Assembly: GCA_021821235.1 (NCBI GenBank)
Contig: JAKACS010000028.1
Coordinates: forward strand, 1-12,482
DNA from: Bacillota bacterium
GTDB taxonomy: Bacteria; Bacillota; Bacilli; Bacillales_B; DSM-18226
Reading direction: 5' to 3'
Length of the DNA stretch: 12,482 nt
The notes under the pieces were generated by a model that saw nothing but the letters and a program-made list of their open reading frames with translations, made no database searches and was not told the DNA's origin. Below are positions 1-6,738 of the stretch, in pieces. The first letter of the stretch is position 1. Each line of letters begins with the position of its first letter. The translations under genes were made by a program, and so were the position numbers.

Positions 1-344
1 TTGATCATCCAAAAAATAACAAAGGTGTTCAAGAATTAGCTGAAGAATTAGGGATATCAGCGCAATTGCACAAAAAGCCGACCTTTTTATCTGGAGGGGA
101 GCAACAAAGGGTGGCATTAGCAAGAGCTCTCATTACATCTCCTGAAATCTTGTTTGCTGATGAACCTACAGGAAATCTAGATCAAGTTACCAGTAAAGTT
201 ATAGTAGATCTACTTACGAAATTGTGCACGCAACAACAAGTTTCACTTGTAGTCGTTACCCATGAAAAACATTTATTTGATCATCCACATCATTTATACA
301 CAATGCAAGATGGTAAACTGAAGGTGGAATCTGAATATGTTTAA
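1..344 (+). CDS. ABC transporter ATP-binding protein, 3' part only
   Basis: C-terminal part (about 113 residues) of an ABC ATPase; the reading frame is open from base 3 and the start lies before the window. The visible part has the signature motif [15 protein letters not shown] (about bases 88-132), the Walker B stretch [12 protein letters not shown] (about 148-183) and the H-loop VVVTHE with its His at 261-263. The EPTGNLD wording is typical of the LolD/MacB/FtsE class, which pairs with FtsX-type permeases. Walker A is outside the window. The gene ends eight bases inside the next gene (ATG at 337, TAA at 342-344), so the two are translationally coupled. Inferred role: it powers the permease that follows. 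The substrate cannot be read from the sequence. Confidence 0.93.
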   Translation, partial: DHPKNNKGVQELAEELGISAQLHKKPTFLSGGEQQRVALARALITSPEILFADEPTGNLDQVTSKVIVDLLTKLCTQQQVSLVVVTHEKHLFDHPHHLYTMQDGKLKVESEYV

Positions 345-2790
345 ATTAGCTCTCAAATTTTTATTTTCCCGGAAAAAATGGCTTGTCTTAATGGTTTGTT
401 CCTTTGCCATTATCATTGCATCCGTTACTTCGATTTTTACTGCTTCAGAAGCAATTAAGGAAAGTTTGAAAAAAAATGCATATGATCAGTTTGGGGAGCA
501 TACAGGAATATTAACAGGAATAGATGAAACGAAAAAAGCACTTCAAAAAAAGGCTCTAAAGGTTGGGGAATTCCAATTAGTCAATACAATAGTCTTTGAT
601 AAAAATAAGCTGGCTACTGTTGGTTGGATGGACGCTGATGCATTAAAAATGGGCCATATAAAACTATTAGCAGGAACATATCCAAAAAAAAATAACGAAG
701 TAGCAATTGAATCAGCATATTTACAACTAATGGATATCAATTGGAAAATTGGTCAAAAAAGAAAGCTGCAAATAAATAAACAAGAAGTGAATGTTCGTTT
801 AGTAGGGATTGTTAAAAATTATTCAGCACAGTGGTCTGTTCCCATTGATCTGAAAAAAGGGAAGAATGACTTACCAAATATATTTATTTCCAGTCAGAGG
901 GGTTTTACAGATAATAAGTCAAAGAGTTTCCTCATAAAATTGGATGTCACTAAAAATTCTGTTGAAGAAAAAATGGGACAACTACTTAATGATTATAATC
1001 AAAACGGTATTGTGAATGAAAGATTATATAATAAAGGGTTAATCGATTATGATACAGTTTTTTTCTTATCAGTTGTATTTCAAAGTTTGACTATACTCTT
1101 CTCGCTTTTTAGTATAGCTAGCTTATTTACATACTTTAATATAGAACAGAGTCAAAAAATAGCCATTTTAAAGGCGATCGGTGCAAATAAACGGAATTTA
1201 TATAAATTATATTTTTTTCAATCTATCACAATATTTATTCTAAGTGTAGCAGCAGCCGTTCCATTCCAGTTTTTTCTGCACTTTCTTATTATTGATAATT
1301 CCTTTAAACAAGGCGTGTTTCCCAAATCGACAATCCTTTTTCAAGTTAGTATAATAGCTTCCTGGTTATTATTACTATTCTTGATCATGTTCTTTATTGC
1401 AATTCAATTTGTTAAGAAATCAGACCACTTTTCAGTTAATGAGTGGCTAAATCGAAAAATTGATCCAGGTTACTTATATGATGTTTGGACTGAAAAAATA
1501 ACTATTCATTCATTCACAATCAAACAATTGGCAAGGCAGTTGTTTATTTACCCAAAACAAATAATTTTCACAATATTGATACTTTGTTTTTCCATTTTAT
1601 TAATCACATTTTCTGTATTTATTCAAAAAGAATCTGCTGGCATCTGGGATAATCCACAAAGCTATTATCTAACTTCTCAAGAAACGTATGGATATAAGAC
1701 CATTGATTCTTTGAATGTTTTAAAAAATCAAGGTCTAACTTTTTCTGTAGAGGATGTAAAGGACATTGAAAATACTCCTGGAGTTGTTTATGTCGATAAA
1801 ACCCCTTTTATGGTAGATGTTCAGCCACTAATTAATCCGAAATTTATAACACCTACTTTGCGAAAGTGGATAGAAGAATTTGCTACAGGTAATAATATTT
1901 ATAATGACAAAGAAATCATTCCAAACGTAAGATATACGATTGTGAATTCCAAAGAATTTAAAGAACTATTCTCTGGTATGCAGTATAAAGCTTTTATCGG
2001 GAAAGTAATGTTGTATTTACCAGCAAAATCAAAGATTTTAGCCGATAAAGAGCTCATTGGGAAAAAGTTAAGTTTAATTAAAATGGTTAATGGAACAAAT
2101 GGCTTAAAAACGAAACAAAAAGATTTTAAGATTGCCGGTGTTATCAATAAGCCACTTGTGAAAAAGATAATCAATTCATATAAAATAGAAAACGAAGAAG
2201 TCACTATTGTATTGGATGAACAAACGGCTGTACAATCAGGACTATTCCCAGGTTATAATGAGCTAGGTATATATACTAAAAATAATTTATCAAATAGAGA
2301 GTATGAGAATATTGATAATAAAATTAATAGACTAATTGCAACCTTTCCGGGAAGTCTGCTTCAGAACATCCCAAAATTTATAAAAGAAGATAGCAAGATT
2401 TATTCTCTTGTTGGTTTCCTAGGAATTCTTTCTTTTAGTGTTGCTGTCGTCCTATCTGTAATAAGTATCGTGATGATTGTTTTCGGGAAATTTCAACTGC
2501 AAAAAAGAAACTGGGGCATCTATCTTTCTTTGGGTATGAATAAAAACCAAGTGGTCAAATTCTTACTAATTGAAATGATGTTCTACCTTGTTATGTCTGT
2601 TCTAGTAAGCGGGATCATTTTTATTATTGCATTATCGATATTAAATCACACATATCCTGTTCTTTTTTATTTAAACTATTTTAGTCTTGCAGTTTTAATG
2701 ATATTCTCATTGCTGATTGTTGGCAGTTTGATCTTAGGGAGAGTAATCAAAGATCAATCCGTTTTTTCAATTTTAAGACGGGTAGAATAA
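337..2790 (+). CDS. FtsX/MacB-type ABC transporter permease
   Basis: Membrane permease of 817 residues, partner of the overlapping ATPase. Hydrophobic segments lie at about residues 14-36, 241-266, 291-316, 338-360, 409-432, 689-715, 747-770 and 781-803. That gives two repeats of one helix, a large extracytoplasmic domain (about 37-240 and 433-688) and three helices, the usual duplicated FtsX layout. Each repeat carries a coupling-like stretch on the inner face: [13 protein letters not shown] (about 280-292) and [13 protein letters not shown] in the second half. Family members extract or export lipoproteins or peptides, or confer peptide resistance by mechanotransmission rather than classical import; which applies here is unknown. 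The start follows the ATPase reading frame with an 8-bp overlap. The gene is markedly AT-rich compared with the later genes, which could reflect horizontal acquisition. Confidence 0.9.
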   Translation: MFKLALKFLFSRKKWLVLMVCSFAIIIASVTSIFTASEAIKESLKKNAYDQFGEHTGILTGIDETKKALQKKALKVGEFQLVNTIVFDKNKLATVGWMDADALKMGHIKLLAGTYPKKNNEVAIESAYLQLMDINWKIGQKRKLQINKQEVNVRLVGIVKNYSAQWSVPIDLKKGKNDLPNIFISSQRGFTDNKSKSFLIKLDVTKNSVEEKMGQLLNDYNQNGIVNERLYNKGLIDYDTVFFLSVVFQSLTILFSLFSIASLFTYFNIEQSQKIAILKAIGANKRNLYKLYFFQSITIFILSVAAAVPFQFFLHFLIIDNSFKQGVFPKSTILFQVSIIASWLLLLFLIMFFIAIQFVKKSDHFSVNEWLNRKIDPGYLYDVWTEKITIHSFTIKQLARQLFIYPKQIIFTILILCFSILLITFSVFIQKESAGIWDNPQSYYLTSQETYGYKTIDSLNVLKNQGLTFSVEDVKDIENTPGVVYVDKTPFMVDVQPLINPKFITPTLRKWIEEFATGNNIYNDKEIIPNVRYTIVNSKEFKELFSGMQYKAFIGKVMLYLPAKSKILADKELIGKKLSLIKMVNGTNGLKTKQKDFKIAGVINKPLVKKIINSYKIENEEVTIVLDEQTAVQSGLFPGYNELGIYTKNNLSNREYENIDNKINRLIATFPGSLLQNIPKFIKEDSKIYSLVGFLGILSFSVAVVLSVISIVMIVFGKFQLQKRNWGIYLSLGMNKNQVVKFLLIEMMFYLVMSVLVSGIIFIIALSILNHTYPVLFYLNYFSLAVLMIFSLLIVGSLILGRVIKDQSVFSILRRVE

Positions 2791-2881
2791 AGACAAGGGG
2801 ATAGCTACCTTGTCCCGCCAGATAGTTCCAAGAAGAGAACCAACTTAAAGAAAAGGCGGGTGACGCACCGTCACCTGCCTT
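2791..2881. repeat. Intergenic inverted-repeat cluster (REP-like)
   Basis: Three inverted repeats lie in about 90 bases between the permease and the minus-strand nucleotidyltransferase. GACAAGG (2792-2798) pairs with CCTTGTC (2808-2814). GTTC and GAAC flank the middle. A 13-bp near-perfect stem (2853-2865 with 2869-2881, one G:T pair, 3-base loop) closes the region. CCCGCC at 2814-2819 could also pair with GGCGGG at 2855-2860, giving an alternative fold. This density of palindromes resembles dispersed REP-type elements of Firmicutes, but no second copy is present in the window, so that identity is a guess. Confidence 0.4.
2845..2881 (-). terminator. Rho-independent terminator of the HEPN/MNT operon
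   Basis: Read on the minus strand, the 13-bp stem 2881-2869/2865-2853 with a 3-base loop is followed by TTTTCTTT, about 20 bases after the nucleotidyltransferase stop codon. On the plus strand no T-run follows, so it fits the minus-strand operon better than the permease gene. Confidence 0.65.
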
Positions 2882-2900
2882 CGGATTTAATAGTGTGCCC

Positions 2901-3209
2901 TCAATCTTTTTTGCAATACAATTCTTTTCCAATTGATAGGATGTGCTGTTTGAGCTTCGGGTTATTAATTTGCTCGTAATGCAAAAGATCAAAAAAGTAT
3001 GGGAGTGGGGATTCCTCGTTTAATTGAAAAGCTAAACGGGAAATTGTTCCCGGTGTGATATTGGTTCCAAATAGGGCGATATCCACGTCAGATCCTTTTT
3101 TGTAATTTCCGAGCGCTCGGCTGCCAAAAATAACGGCTTTCTCAATTTCTCTAAAATTCTTCAATGATTCCTGTAAGTATTCTACATCTCTATCCAATAA
3201 TCCAAACAT
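2901..3209 (-). CDS. Minimal nucleotidyltransferase (MNT), HI0073/MntA-like
   Basis: Small polymerase-beta-fold nucleotidyltransferase of 102 residues. The catalytic motif GSX10DXD is complete: G29-S30 in FGSRALGNYKKGSDVDIAL, then D41 and D43. D74 (YFFDLL) is a candidate third carboxylate. In MntA-HepT modules the MNT protein is the antitoxin and adenylylates a tyrosine of the HEPN toxin; HI0073-type proteins are close relatives. I chose ATG 3209 because an AAAGGA Shine-Dalgarno lies about 8 bases upstream and only four bases separate it from the stop of the upstream gene. A longer in-frame reading to 3308 would overlap that gene by 95 bases. It is the second gene of a two-gene minus-strand operon. 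The antitoxin role is inferred, not shown. Confidence 0.88.
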   Translation of the reverse strand: MFGLLDRDVEYLQESLKNFREIEKAVIFGSRALGNYKKGSDVDIALFGTNITPGTISRLAFQLNEESPLPYFFDLLHYEQINNPKLKQHILSIGKELYCKKD

Positions 3210-3213
3210 AGGA

Positions 3214-3612
3214 TCATTCCTTTGAAAGTTTTTCATATAAGGCTGTAAAGAGGGGAACATAAAGTTGGATAATATCATCGGAAAATTTCTTCGCAAATGC
3301 TTCATCATAAGTGTGAGTAGTTACATTTCTTTTCGATAAGGCATCAATCCAAGAATGACCATCTTCAATTAATCCTAGTTGAAAGGCCTGTTTAATTGCT
3401 TCTCTCGGGCTTTTAACTAGATAACCTTGTGATTCTAAGTAATCCTTCAATACTTTCCATGCTAATTCAAATGTTATTTCAAAGAATTGTATCATTCCGG
3501 CTCTTTCTAATTCTGTCGTAATGGTTTGCTTTGAGAATTTTTCTAAAAGCTTATAGGACTTTTCATAGTTCTCAAACCGCTGTCTCCAGCGTGTATCCTT
3601 CAGTGAATCCAT
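3214..3612 (-). CDS. HEPN-domain nucleotidyltransferase partner, HI0074 family
   Basis: All-alpha protein of 132 residues matching the HI0074 'nucleotidyltransferase substrate-binding' family, a branch of the HEPN fold. RNVTTHTY places Arg95, His100 and Tyr102 in the RX4HXY pattern. In HepT toxins Arg and His form the RNase centre and Tyr is the site of (poly)AMPylation by MntA. Other family-like stretches are FFEITFELAWKVLKDYL (about 43-59) and SPREAIKQAF (68-77). ATG 3612 has a strong GGGGGGA Shine-Dalgarno about 8 bases upstream. It precedes the MNT gene by four bases. By analogy it is the toxin or effector of a type VII toxin-antitoxin pair; an alternative is a housekeeping or unknown complex, as for HI0073/HI0074, whose biology is less clear. 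Confidence 0.88.
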   Translation of the reverse strand: MDSLKDTRWRQRFENYEKSYKLLEKFSKQTITTELERAGMIQFFEITFELAWKVLKDYLESQGYLVKSPREAIKQAFQLGLIEDGHSWIDALSKRNVTTHTYDEAFAKKFSDDIIQLYVPLFTALYEKLSKE

Positions 3613-3965
3613 GCTTTAATCCCCCCATATTTTTTAAAAAGGAAACCCTTATGTAACTAAATGACCTATTCAGACCGTCTTCAAAATCAACCATAATCAG
3701 GTATCAGAAAAATTGTATCATAAACAAACGAACAGATGCGAAAACATACTTGGAGAAGTAAGACAAAAAATCGTGCGCTGCAATCCTGCTTTCTGTAATA
3801 AGTATCAAGATTGGTTTGCCGATAAATCACAATATCGAAAAAGGTCAAGGAATCTCTTTCATTGAGGAATAAAAAAGTACAGGTTTACTTAAGAGTGAGT
3901 ACGGATAAATAATGATGGAAAGGCAATCTTATATACGAATAATGAATAAATGGGAGGGATTTTAA
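3613..3965. other. 353-base divergent intergenic region
   Basis: Separates the minus-strand HEPN/MNT operon from the plus-strand cupin gene and should hold both promoters. On the plus strand, 3763-3872 reads without a stop for about 36 codons, ending ...IEKGQGISFIEE and TAA. It has no start or ribosome site and I could not assign it to a family; it may be a gene remnant or chance. No RNA gene or clear terminator was seen. Confidence 0.6.
3883..3908 (+). promoter_or_regulatory. Possible sigma-B-like promoter before the cupin gene
   Basis: GTTTAC (3883-3888), a 14-base spacer, then GGATAA (3903-3908). This resembles the general-stress consensus GTTTAA-N12-14-GGGTAT with mismatches in both boxes. 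It lies about 57 bases before the cupin ATG. Weak evidence. Confidence 0.22.
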
Positions 3966-4385
3966 ATGGAATTAAAAGATTATGGGGCAAAGCCATTTGT
4001 AACAAATATTGAAGAAGCAACTGTTCAAAACAATAACTTTCGGACAGCTTTATGGACAGGATCAAACCTTCAATTAACCTTGATGTCTATTAAAGTAGGG
4101 GAAGATATTGGTTTAGAAGTTCATCCGGATCATGATCAATTTTTGCGAATCGAACAAGGGAAAGGGCTTGTTCAAATGGGAGCAAGTAAAGACAATCTGG
4201 ATTTTGAAGAAAAAGCCGAGGAGGACTATGCCATTTTTGTACCAGCGGGTAAATGGCATAATGTTACTAATACGGGCGATAAACCGCTAAAACTTTATTC
4301 TATTTATGCACCGGTTGAACATCCTTTTGGTACTGTGCACGAAACAAGAGCAGATGCAATGGCTGCGGAAGAAAACAATGAATAA
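3966..4385 (+). CDS. Small cupin-domain protein
   Basis: Single-domain cupin of 139 residues, predicted cytoplasmic. The first cupin motif is around residues 50-67 (LEVHPDHDQFLRIEQGKG, with H53, H56 and E63 as possible metal ligands) and the second is PAGKWHNVTN (93-102, H98). The spacing HPDH differs from the textbook HXH, as in the VHxDxDQFxRxE subgroup of small cupins often annotated as mannose-6-phosphate-isomerase-like. The substrate is unknown and that label should not be taken as an activity. ATG 3966 has a GGGAGGG Shine-Dalgarno seven bases upstream. It appears to be a single-gene unit with its own terminator. Confidence 0.9.
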   Translation: MELKDYGAKPFVTNIEEATVQNNNFRTALWTGSNLQLTLMSIKVGEDIGLEVHPDHDQFLRIEQGKGLVQMGASKDNLDFEEKAEEDYAIFVPAGKWHNVTNTGDKPLKLYSIYAPVEHPFGTVHETRADAMAAEENNE

Positions 4386-4455
4386 TATTGCTTAAGATAA
4401 ATTTAAAGTAATGGTTCCAATTAAAATAGAAACTGAATAACGAATCCTAATCGAG

Positions 4456-4493
4456 CCAGTGCATGAAGATTCGTCTTTATGCACTGGTTTTTT
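4456..4493 (+). terminator. Strong terminator after the cupin gene
   Basis: A 14-bp stem (4456-4469 with 4474-4487, one G:T pair) is closed by a UUCG tetraloop and followed by six T residues (4488-4493). It lies about 70 bases after the cupin stop codon. Confidence 0.93.
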
Positions 4494-4642
4494 CATAAGT
4501 AACAAGATTCTGCCATCAAAACGCCCTCGTTACGCTCAGCTGAACTGATCACGCCGCCAAACGTTTGAATGGCTTACCTTGCACATCAAGCATAGTGTAT
4601 GAAACGGGTTTCAGGTCAAGGGGGAGGATGAAAAATTGCTGC
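4494..4642. other. Gene-free stretch before the ArsR promoter
   Basis: With the terminator, this is most of the 320-base gap between the cupin and ArsR genes. On the minus strand a frame of about 38 codons ends at a TGA (4551-4549), with C-terminal reading ...VQGKPFKRLAA. It has no start and no recognised family, so it may be a decayed gene end or chance. Nothing else was seen. Confidence 0.45.
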
Positions 4643-4671
4643 TTGATTTCCGTAATAAATTTTATTAATAT
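4643..4671 (+). promoter_or_regulatory. Sigma-A promoter of the ArsR-DUF2087 gene
   Basis: TTGATT (4643-4648), exactly 17 bases, then TAATAT (4666-4671). Both boxes are close to consensus and the site is 37 bases before the chosen ATG. The palindromic operator begins at the last base pair of the -10 box, so a bound repressor would occlude the start site. Confidence 0.72.
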
Positions 4672-4698
4672 CTAATTAGATAAATATTAAAGTAGGTG
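4670..4698 (+). promoter_or_regulatory. Palindromic operator and shared leader, copy 1
   Basis: ATCTAATTAGAT (4670-4681) is a perfect 12-base palindrome overlapping the -10/start-site region. The following bases up to the Shine-Dalgarno (about 4671-4699) align without gaps to 5330-5358 upstream of the MFS gene, with about 23 of 29 positions identical. Duplication of this block before the regulator gene and the adjacent transporter gene argues for a binding site of the regulator. Confidence 0.65.
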
Positions 4699-4707
4699 TA
4701 TGCCAAA

Positions 4708-5280
4708 ATGCAAGTAAGCAAGATTGTTGAGTTTCATAAAGCGGTCGGTGACCTGACGCGGATCCGGATTATTGCCTTGCTTCAGCAAGGACCGCTGCAT
4801 GGCCAGGCGATTGCTGGGAAATTGGGTCTCAAGCCGCCAACGATTACCCACCACATTGCCAAGCTTCGCGAGGTTGGATTAATCAAAGAACGCCGCGAGA
4901 AAAATACGATTTATTTTTCGTTGAATACAAAAATATTGGAGACGAGCGCGCATGCCATTTTAACAGTTGGTGTTTCCGATAAAGAAATGGCTGTAACCGA
5001 AGCAGAGCGCACGGCAATCATTGGGAATTTTTTTACCACAGACGGAAAATTGAAGAACTTGCCGGCACAGCGGAAGAAAAAGCTGGTTGTGCTCGCACAT
5101 ATTGCGGAAAGATTGAAATTTGGAAAAAAGTATCAGGAGAAAGAAATCAATGAGTATTTAATGCAATTTCATGAAGACTACGCAACGCTACGGCGCGAGT
5201 TGATTATGTGCCATTTTATGTATCGTGAAAATAATCAATATGAACTGAACCCAACAGAATTATGGCAACATAGTGAATAG
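4708..5280 (+). CDS. ArsR-type HTH regulator with C-terminal DUF2087 domain
   Basis: Transcription regulator of 190 residues. Residues about 8-75 form an ArsR-like winged helix (FHKAVGDLTRIRIIALL; recognition helix around PTITHHIAKLREVGLIK; wing KNTIYFSL). Residues about 106-178 match DUF2087 (NFFTTDGKLKNLPAQRKKK, then HEDYATLRREL). The canonical metal motif ELCVCDL is absent from the third helix region, so a classical ArsR metal sensor is unlikely; the effector is unknown. I prefer ATG 4708 because AGGTG at 4694-4698 sits 9 bases before it. A GTG at 4696 would add four residues but falls inside that Shine-Dalgarno. The sites around its promoter recur before the next gene, so it probably represses itself and the MFS transporter. 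Confidence 0.9.
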   Translation: MQVSKIVEFHKAVGDLTRIRIIALLQQGPLHGQAIAGKLGLKPPTITHHIAKLREVGLIKERREKNTIYFSLNTKILETSAHAILTVGVSDKEMAVTEAERTAIIGNFFTTDGKLKNLPAQRKKKLVVLAHIAERLKFGKKYQEKEINEYLMQFHEDYATLRRELIMCHFMYRENNQYELNPTELWQHSE

Positions 5281-5307
5281 GATGCTTACAACGAGCATCC
5301 GTTTTTT
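5280..5307 (+). terminator. Terminator between the ArsR-DUF2087 and MFS genes
   Basis: A 7-bp stem, GGATGCT (5280-5286) with AGCATCC (5294-5300), then G and six T residues. The hairpin begins at the last base of the ArsR stop codon. It makes the MFS gene depend mainly on its own promoter. Confidence 0.82.
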
Positions 5308-5358
5308 CACTTAACTAATTCGATTAGTGTTTAATTAGATGATTGTTAAAGTGGGTGG
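5306..5358 (+). promoter_or_regulatory. MFS gene promoter with duplicated operator, copy 2
   Basis: A plausible promoter is TTCACT (5306-5311), 18 bases, TTTAAT (5330-5335). The spacer carries ACTAAT-TCG-ATTAGT (5314-5328), an inverted repeat. The -10 box overlaps TTAATTAGAT (5331-5340), which aligns with the operator of the ArsR gene. The similarity continues through TTAAAGTGGGTGG into the Shine-Dalgarno. Two candidate repressor sites therefore sit on this promoter, against one on the regulator's own. Confidence 0.55.
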
Positions 5359-5364
5359 AAAAAA

Positions 5365-6567
5365 ATGATATCTTATTTAAAAGAAGAAAAACAATACGGG
5401 CGGTTATTTTTAGCTGGAATTGTAAATGGGGTGGGGGATCGTTTTAGTTCAGTTGCTGTGCTTGCGACCCTTCTCCAATTAACGGGATCAGGATTTGCGG
5501 TTGGTCTGACGTTGGCGATTCGGCTGTTGCCATACTTATTTTTTGGTTCGATAGGCGGGAGGCTGGCCGACCGCTTTTCGCGAAAAACCATTTTAGTCGT
5601 GACAGATCTTCTACGTATTGGTTTTGCTGTATCCTTCTTATTTGTGCAAACGAAAGAGGATGTTTGGATAATTTATTTCAGTTCGTTTTTCTTAGCTGCA
5701 GGGGAAGCAATTTATGCTCCGGCCAGGAAAGCAGCCATCCCCCAACTTGTGAAAAAAAGTCATCTCATTCAGGTGAATAGTCTGGAGCAGGTCATGCTCG
5801 GGATTATTTTAATAGGCGGGGCATTTTCAGGTGGAATCGTCTCGGCACTTTTTGGAGCCGGTGTGACTTTTTGGTTCAATGCAGCATCTTTTTTAGGAGC
5901 AGCTGCCATCATCTCGACGATCGATTTTCCTAAAAAGAATGTAGCGAAAGAGAAAAATTTTGCGGCACCAATTCTTTCGTTTAAAAAAATCATTACAATG
6001 TCCCTTCCTGTTCAAATCCTTCTTTTAGGAGACGTGTTAATTGCTACTATGAACGGAATTGATAATGTTCTGATTAGTGTGTATGCGGTGAATGAATTCA
6101 ATCTTAGCGATATGGGGGTTGGCCTTTTCTATGGGGCTTTGGGGATTGGATTAATGGTAAGTTTTGCTGTCGTCAATCATTTGCGGAAAAGTCTTCTCGT
6201 AACAGGTTTCGTTTTTCTTTTGCTGGAAGGTGCGCTTCTTATCCTTTTAAGCCGGACCCAGTTAGTTGTTTTAGCTGTCCTTATTTTTTGTGCTGCTGCG
6301 TTTATGTCAGGGAGTAGTAATACATGCTTTGATACGGTGCTGATGAAAGAAATTCCTGCGGAGCAGCAAGGCAGGATATTTGGGTTAATCGCAACCCTTT
6401 CAAATTCTTTTTTAGGTGTATCGATGTTTTTAGCAGGATTGGCACTGAACTATCTTCCGCCTCGTACGTTAGGTTTAATTGGCGGAATCTCTTTTATGAT
6501 GATTGCTAATTTCCTATTAGTCATTTTTCTAGTCAAATCTGCTCGAAAAAGGGAAGGAGAGGCCTGA
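5365..6567 (+). CDS. MFS transporter, drug/macrolide efflux (MFS_3-like) type
   Basis: Integral membrane secondary transporter of 400 residues with about twelve hydrophobic segments. The loop 2-3 signature of the major facilitator superfamily is clear: GSIGGRLADRFSRK (61-74). TM1 holds NGVGDRFSSVAVLATL with an Asp at 25, as in MefA/EntS-like exporters. The second half has GIGLMVSFAVV and the EIPAEQQGRIFGL loop typical of the same branch. Likely role: proton-driven export of a toxic or signalling compound; the substrate is unknown. ATG 5365 has GGGTGG six bases upstream. It follows the ArsR-DUF2087 gene as a separate, apparently co-regulated unit, and the pairing with a local repressor supports an inducible efflux function. 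Confidence 0.9.
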   Translation: MISYLKEEKQYGRLFLAGIVNGVGDRFSSVAVLATLLQLTGSGFAVGLTLAIRLLPYLFFGSIGGRLADRFSRKTILVVTDLLRIGFAVSFLFVQTKEDVWIIYFSSFFLAAGEAIYAPARKAAIPQLVKKSHLIQVNSLEQVMLGIILIGGAFSGGIVSALFGAGVTFWFNAASFLGAAAIISTIDFPKKNVAKEKNFAAPILSFKKIITMSLPVQILLLGDVLIATMNGIDNVLISVYAVNEFNLSDMGVGLFYGALGIGLMVSFAVVNHLRKSLLVTGFVFLLLEGALLILLSRTQLVVLAVLIFCAAAFMSGSSNTCFDTVLMKEIPAEQQGRIFGLIATLSNSFLGVSMFLAGLALNYLPPRTLGLIGGISFMMIANFLLVIFLVKSARKREGEA

Positions 6568-6604
6568 CATAAAATTGAATTAAGTTTGGGTCTATATGTT
6601 AAGC

Positions 6605-6640
6605 CGGGAATTAATTAGAATAACAGTTCTAACGGGAATT
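6605..6640. repeat. Direct repeat flanking a small palindrome
   Basis: CGGGAATT occurs at 6605-6612 and 6633-6640. Between the copies lies TTAGAA-6-TTCTAA (6615-6632). The left copy runs into TTAATTAGA, the same nine bases as in the MFS promoter operator. No T-run follows, so it is not a terminator. It is possibly a regulator site in the helicase leader. Confidence 0.4.
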
Positions 6641-6661
6641 GAAGAAATCAATCAATAAGGT

Positions 6662-6691
6662 TTGCTATTTTCTTTTAATAAAAGTAATAAT
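6662..6691 (+). promoter_or_regulatory. Possible promoter of the helicase operon
   Basis: TTGCTA (6662-6667), 18 bases, AATAAT (6686-6691), about 48 bases before the TTG start. The boxes match the sigma-A consensus at 4/6 and 5/6. The AT-rich context makes chance matches easy. Confidence 0.3.
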
Positions 6692-6738
6692 AGGAAAAGT
6701 AACAGCAGAATCTTTTAAAAAAGGAAGTAGGAGTATGA

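Noticed and set aside
3210..3308. Upstream extension of the nucleotidyltransferase by 33 residues to 3308
   Set aside because: It would overlap the HEPN gene by 95 bases, lacks a ribosome site, and the added residues do not resemble the family. ATG 3209 has a good Shine-Dalgarno.
4549..4674. Minus-strand open frame of about 40 codons ending ...KPFKRLAA
   Set aside because: No start codon context or recognised family, and it lies across the ArsR promoter. It could be a relic, but chance cannot be excluded.
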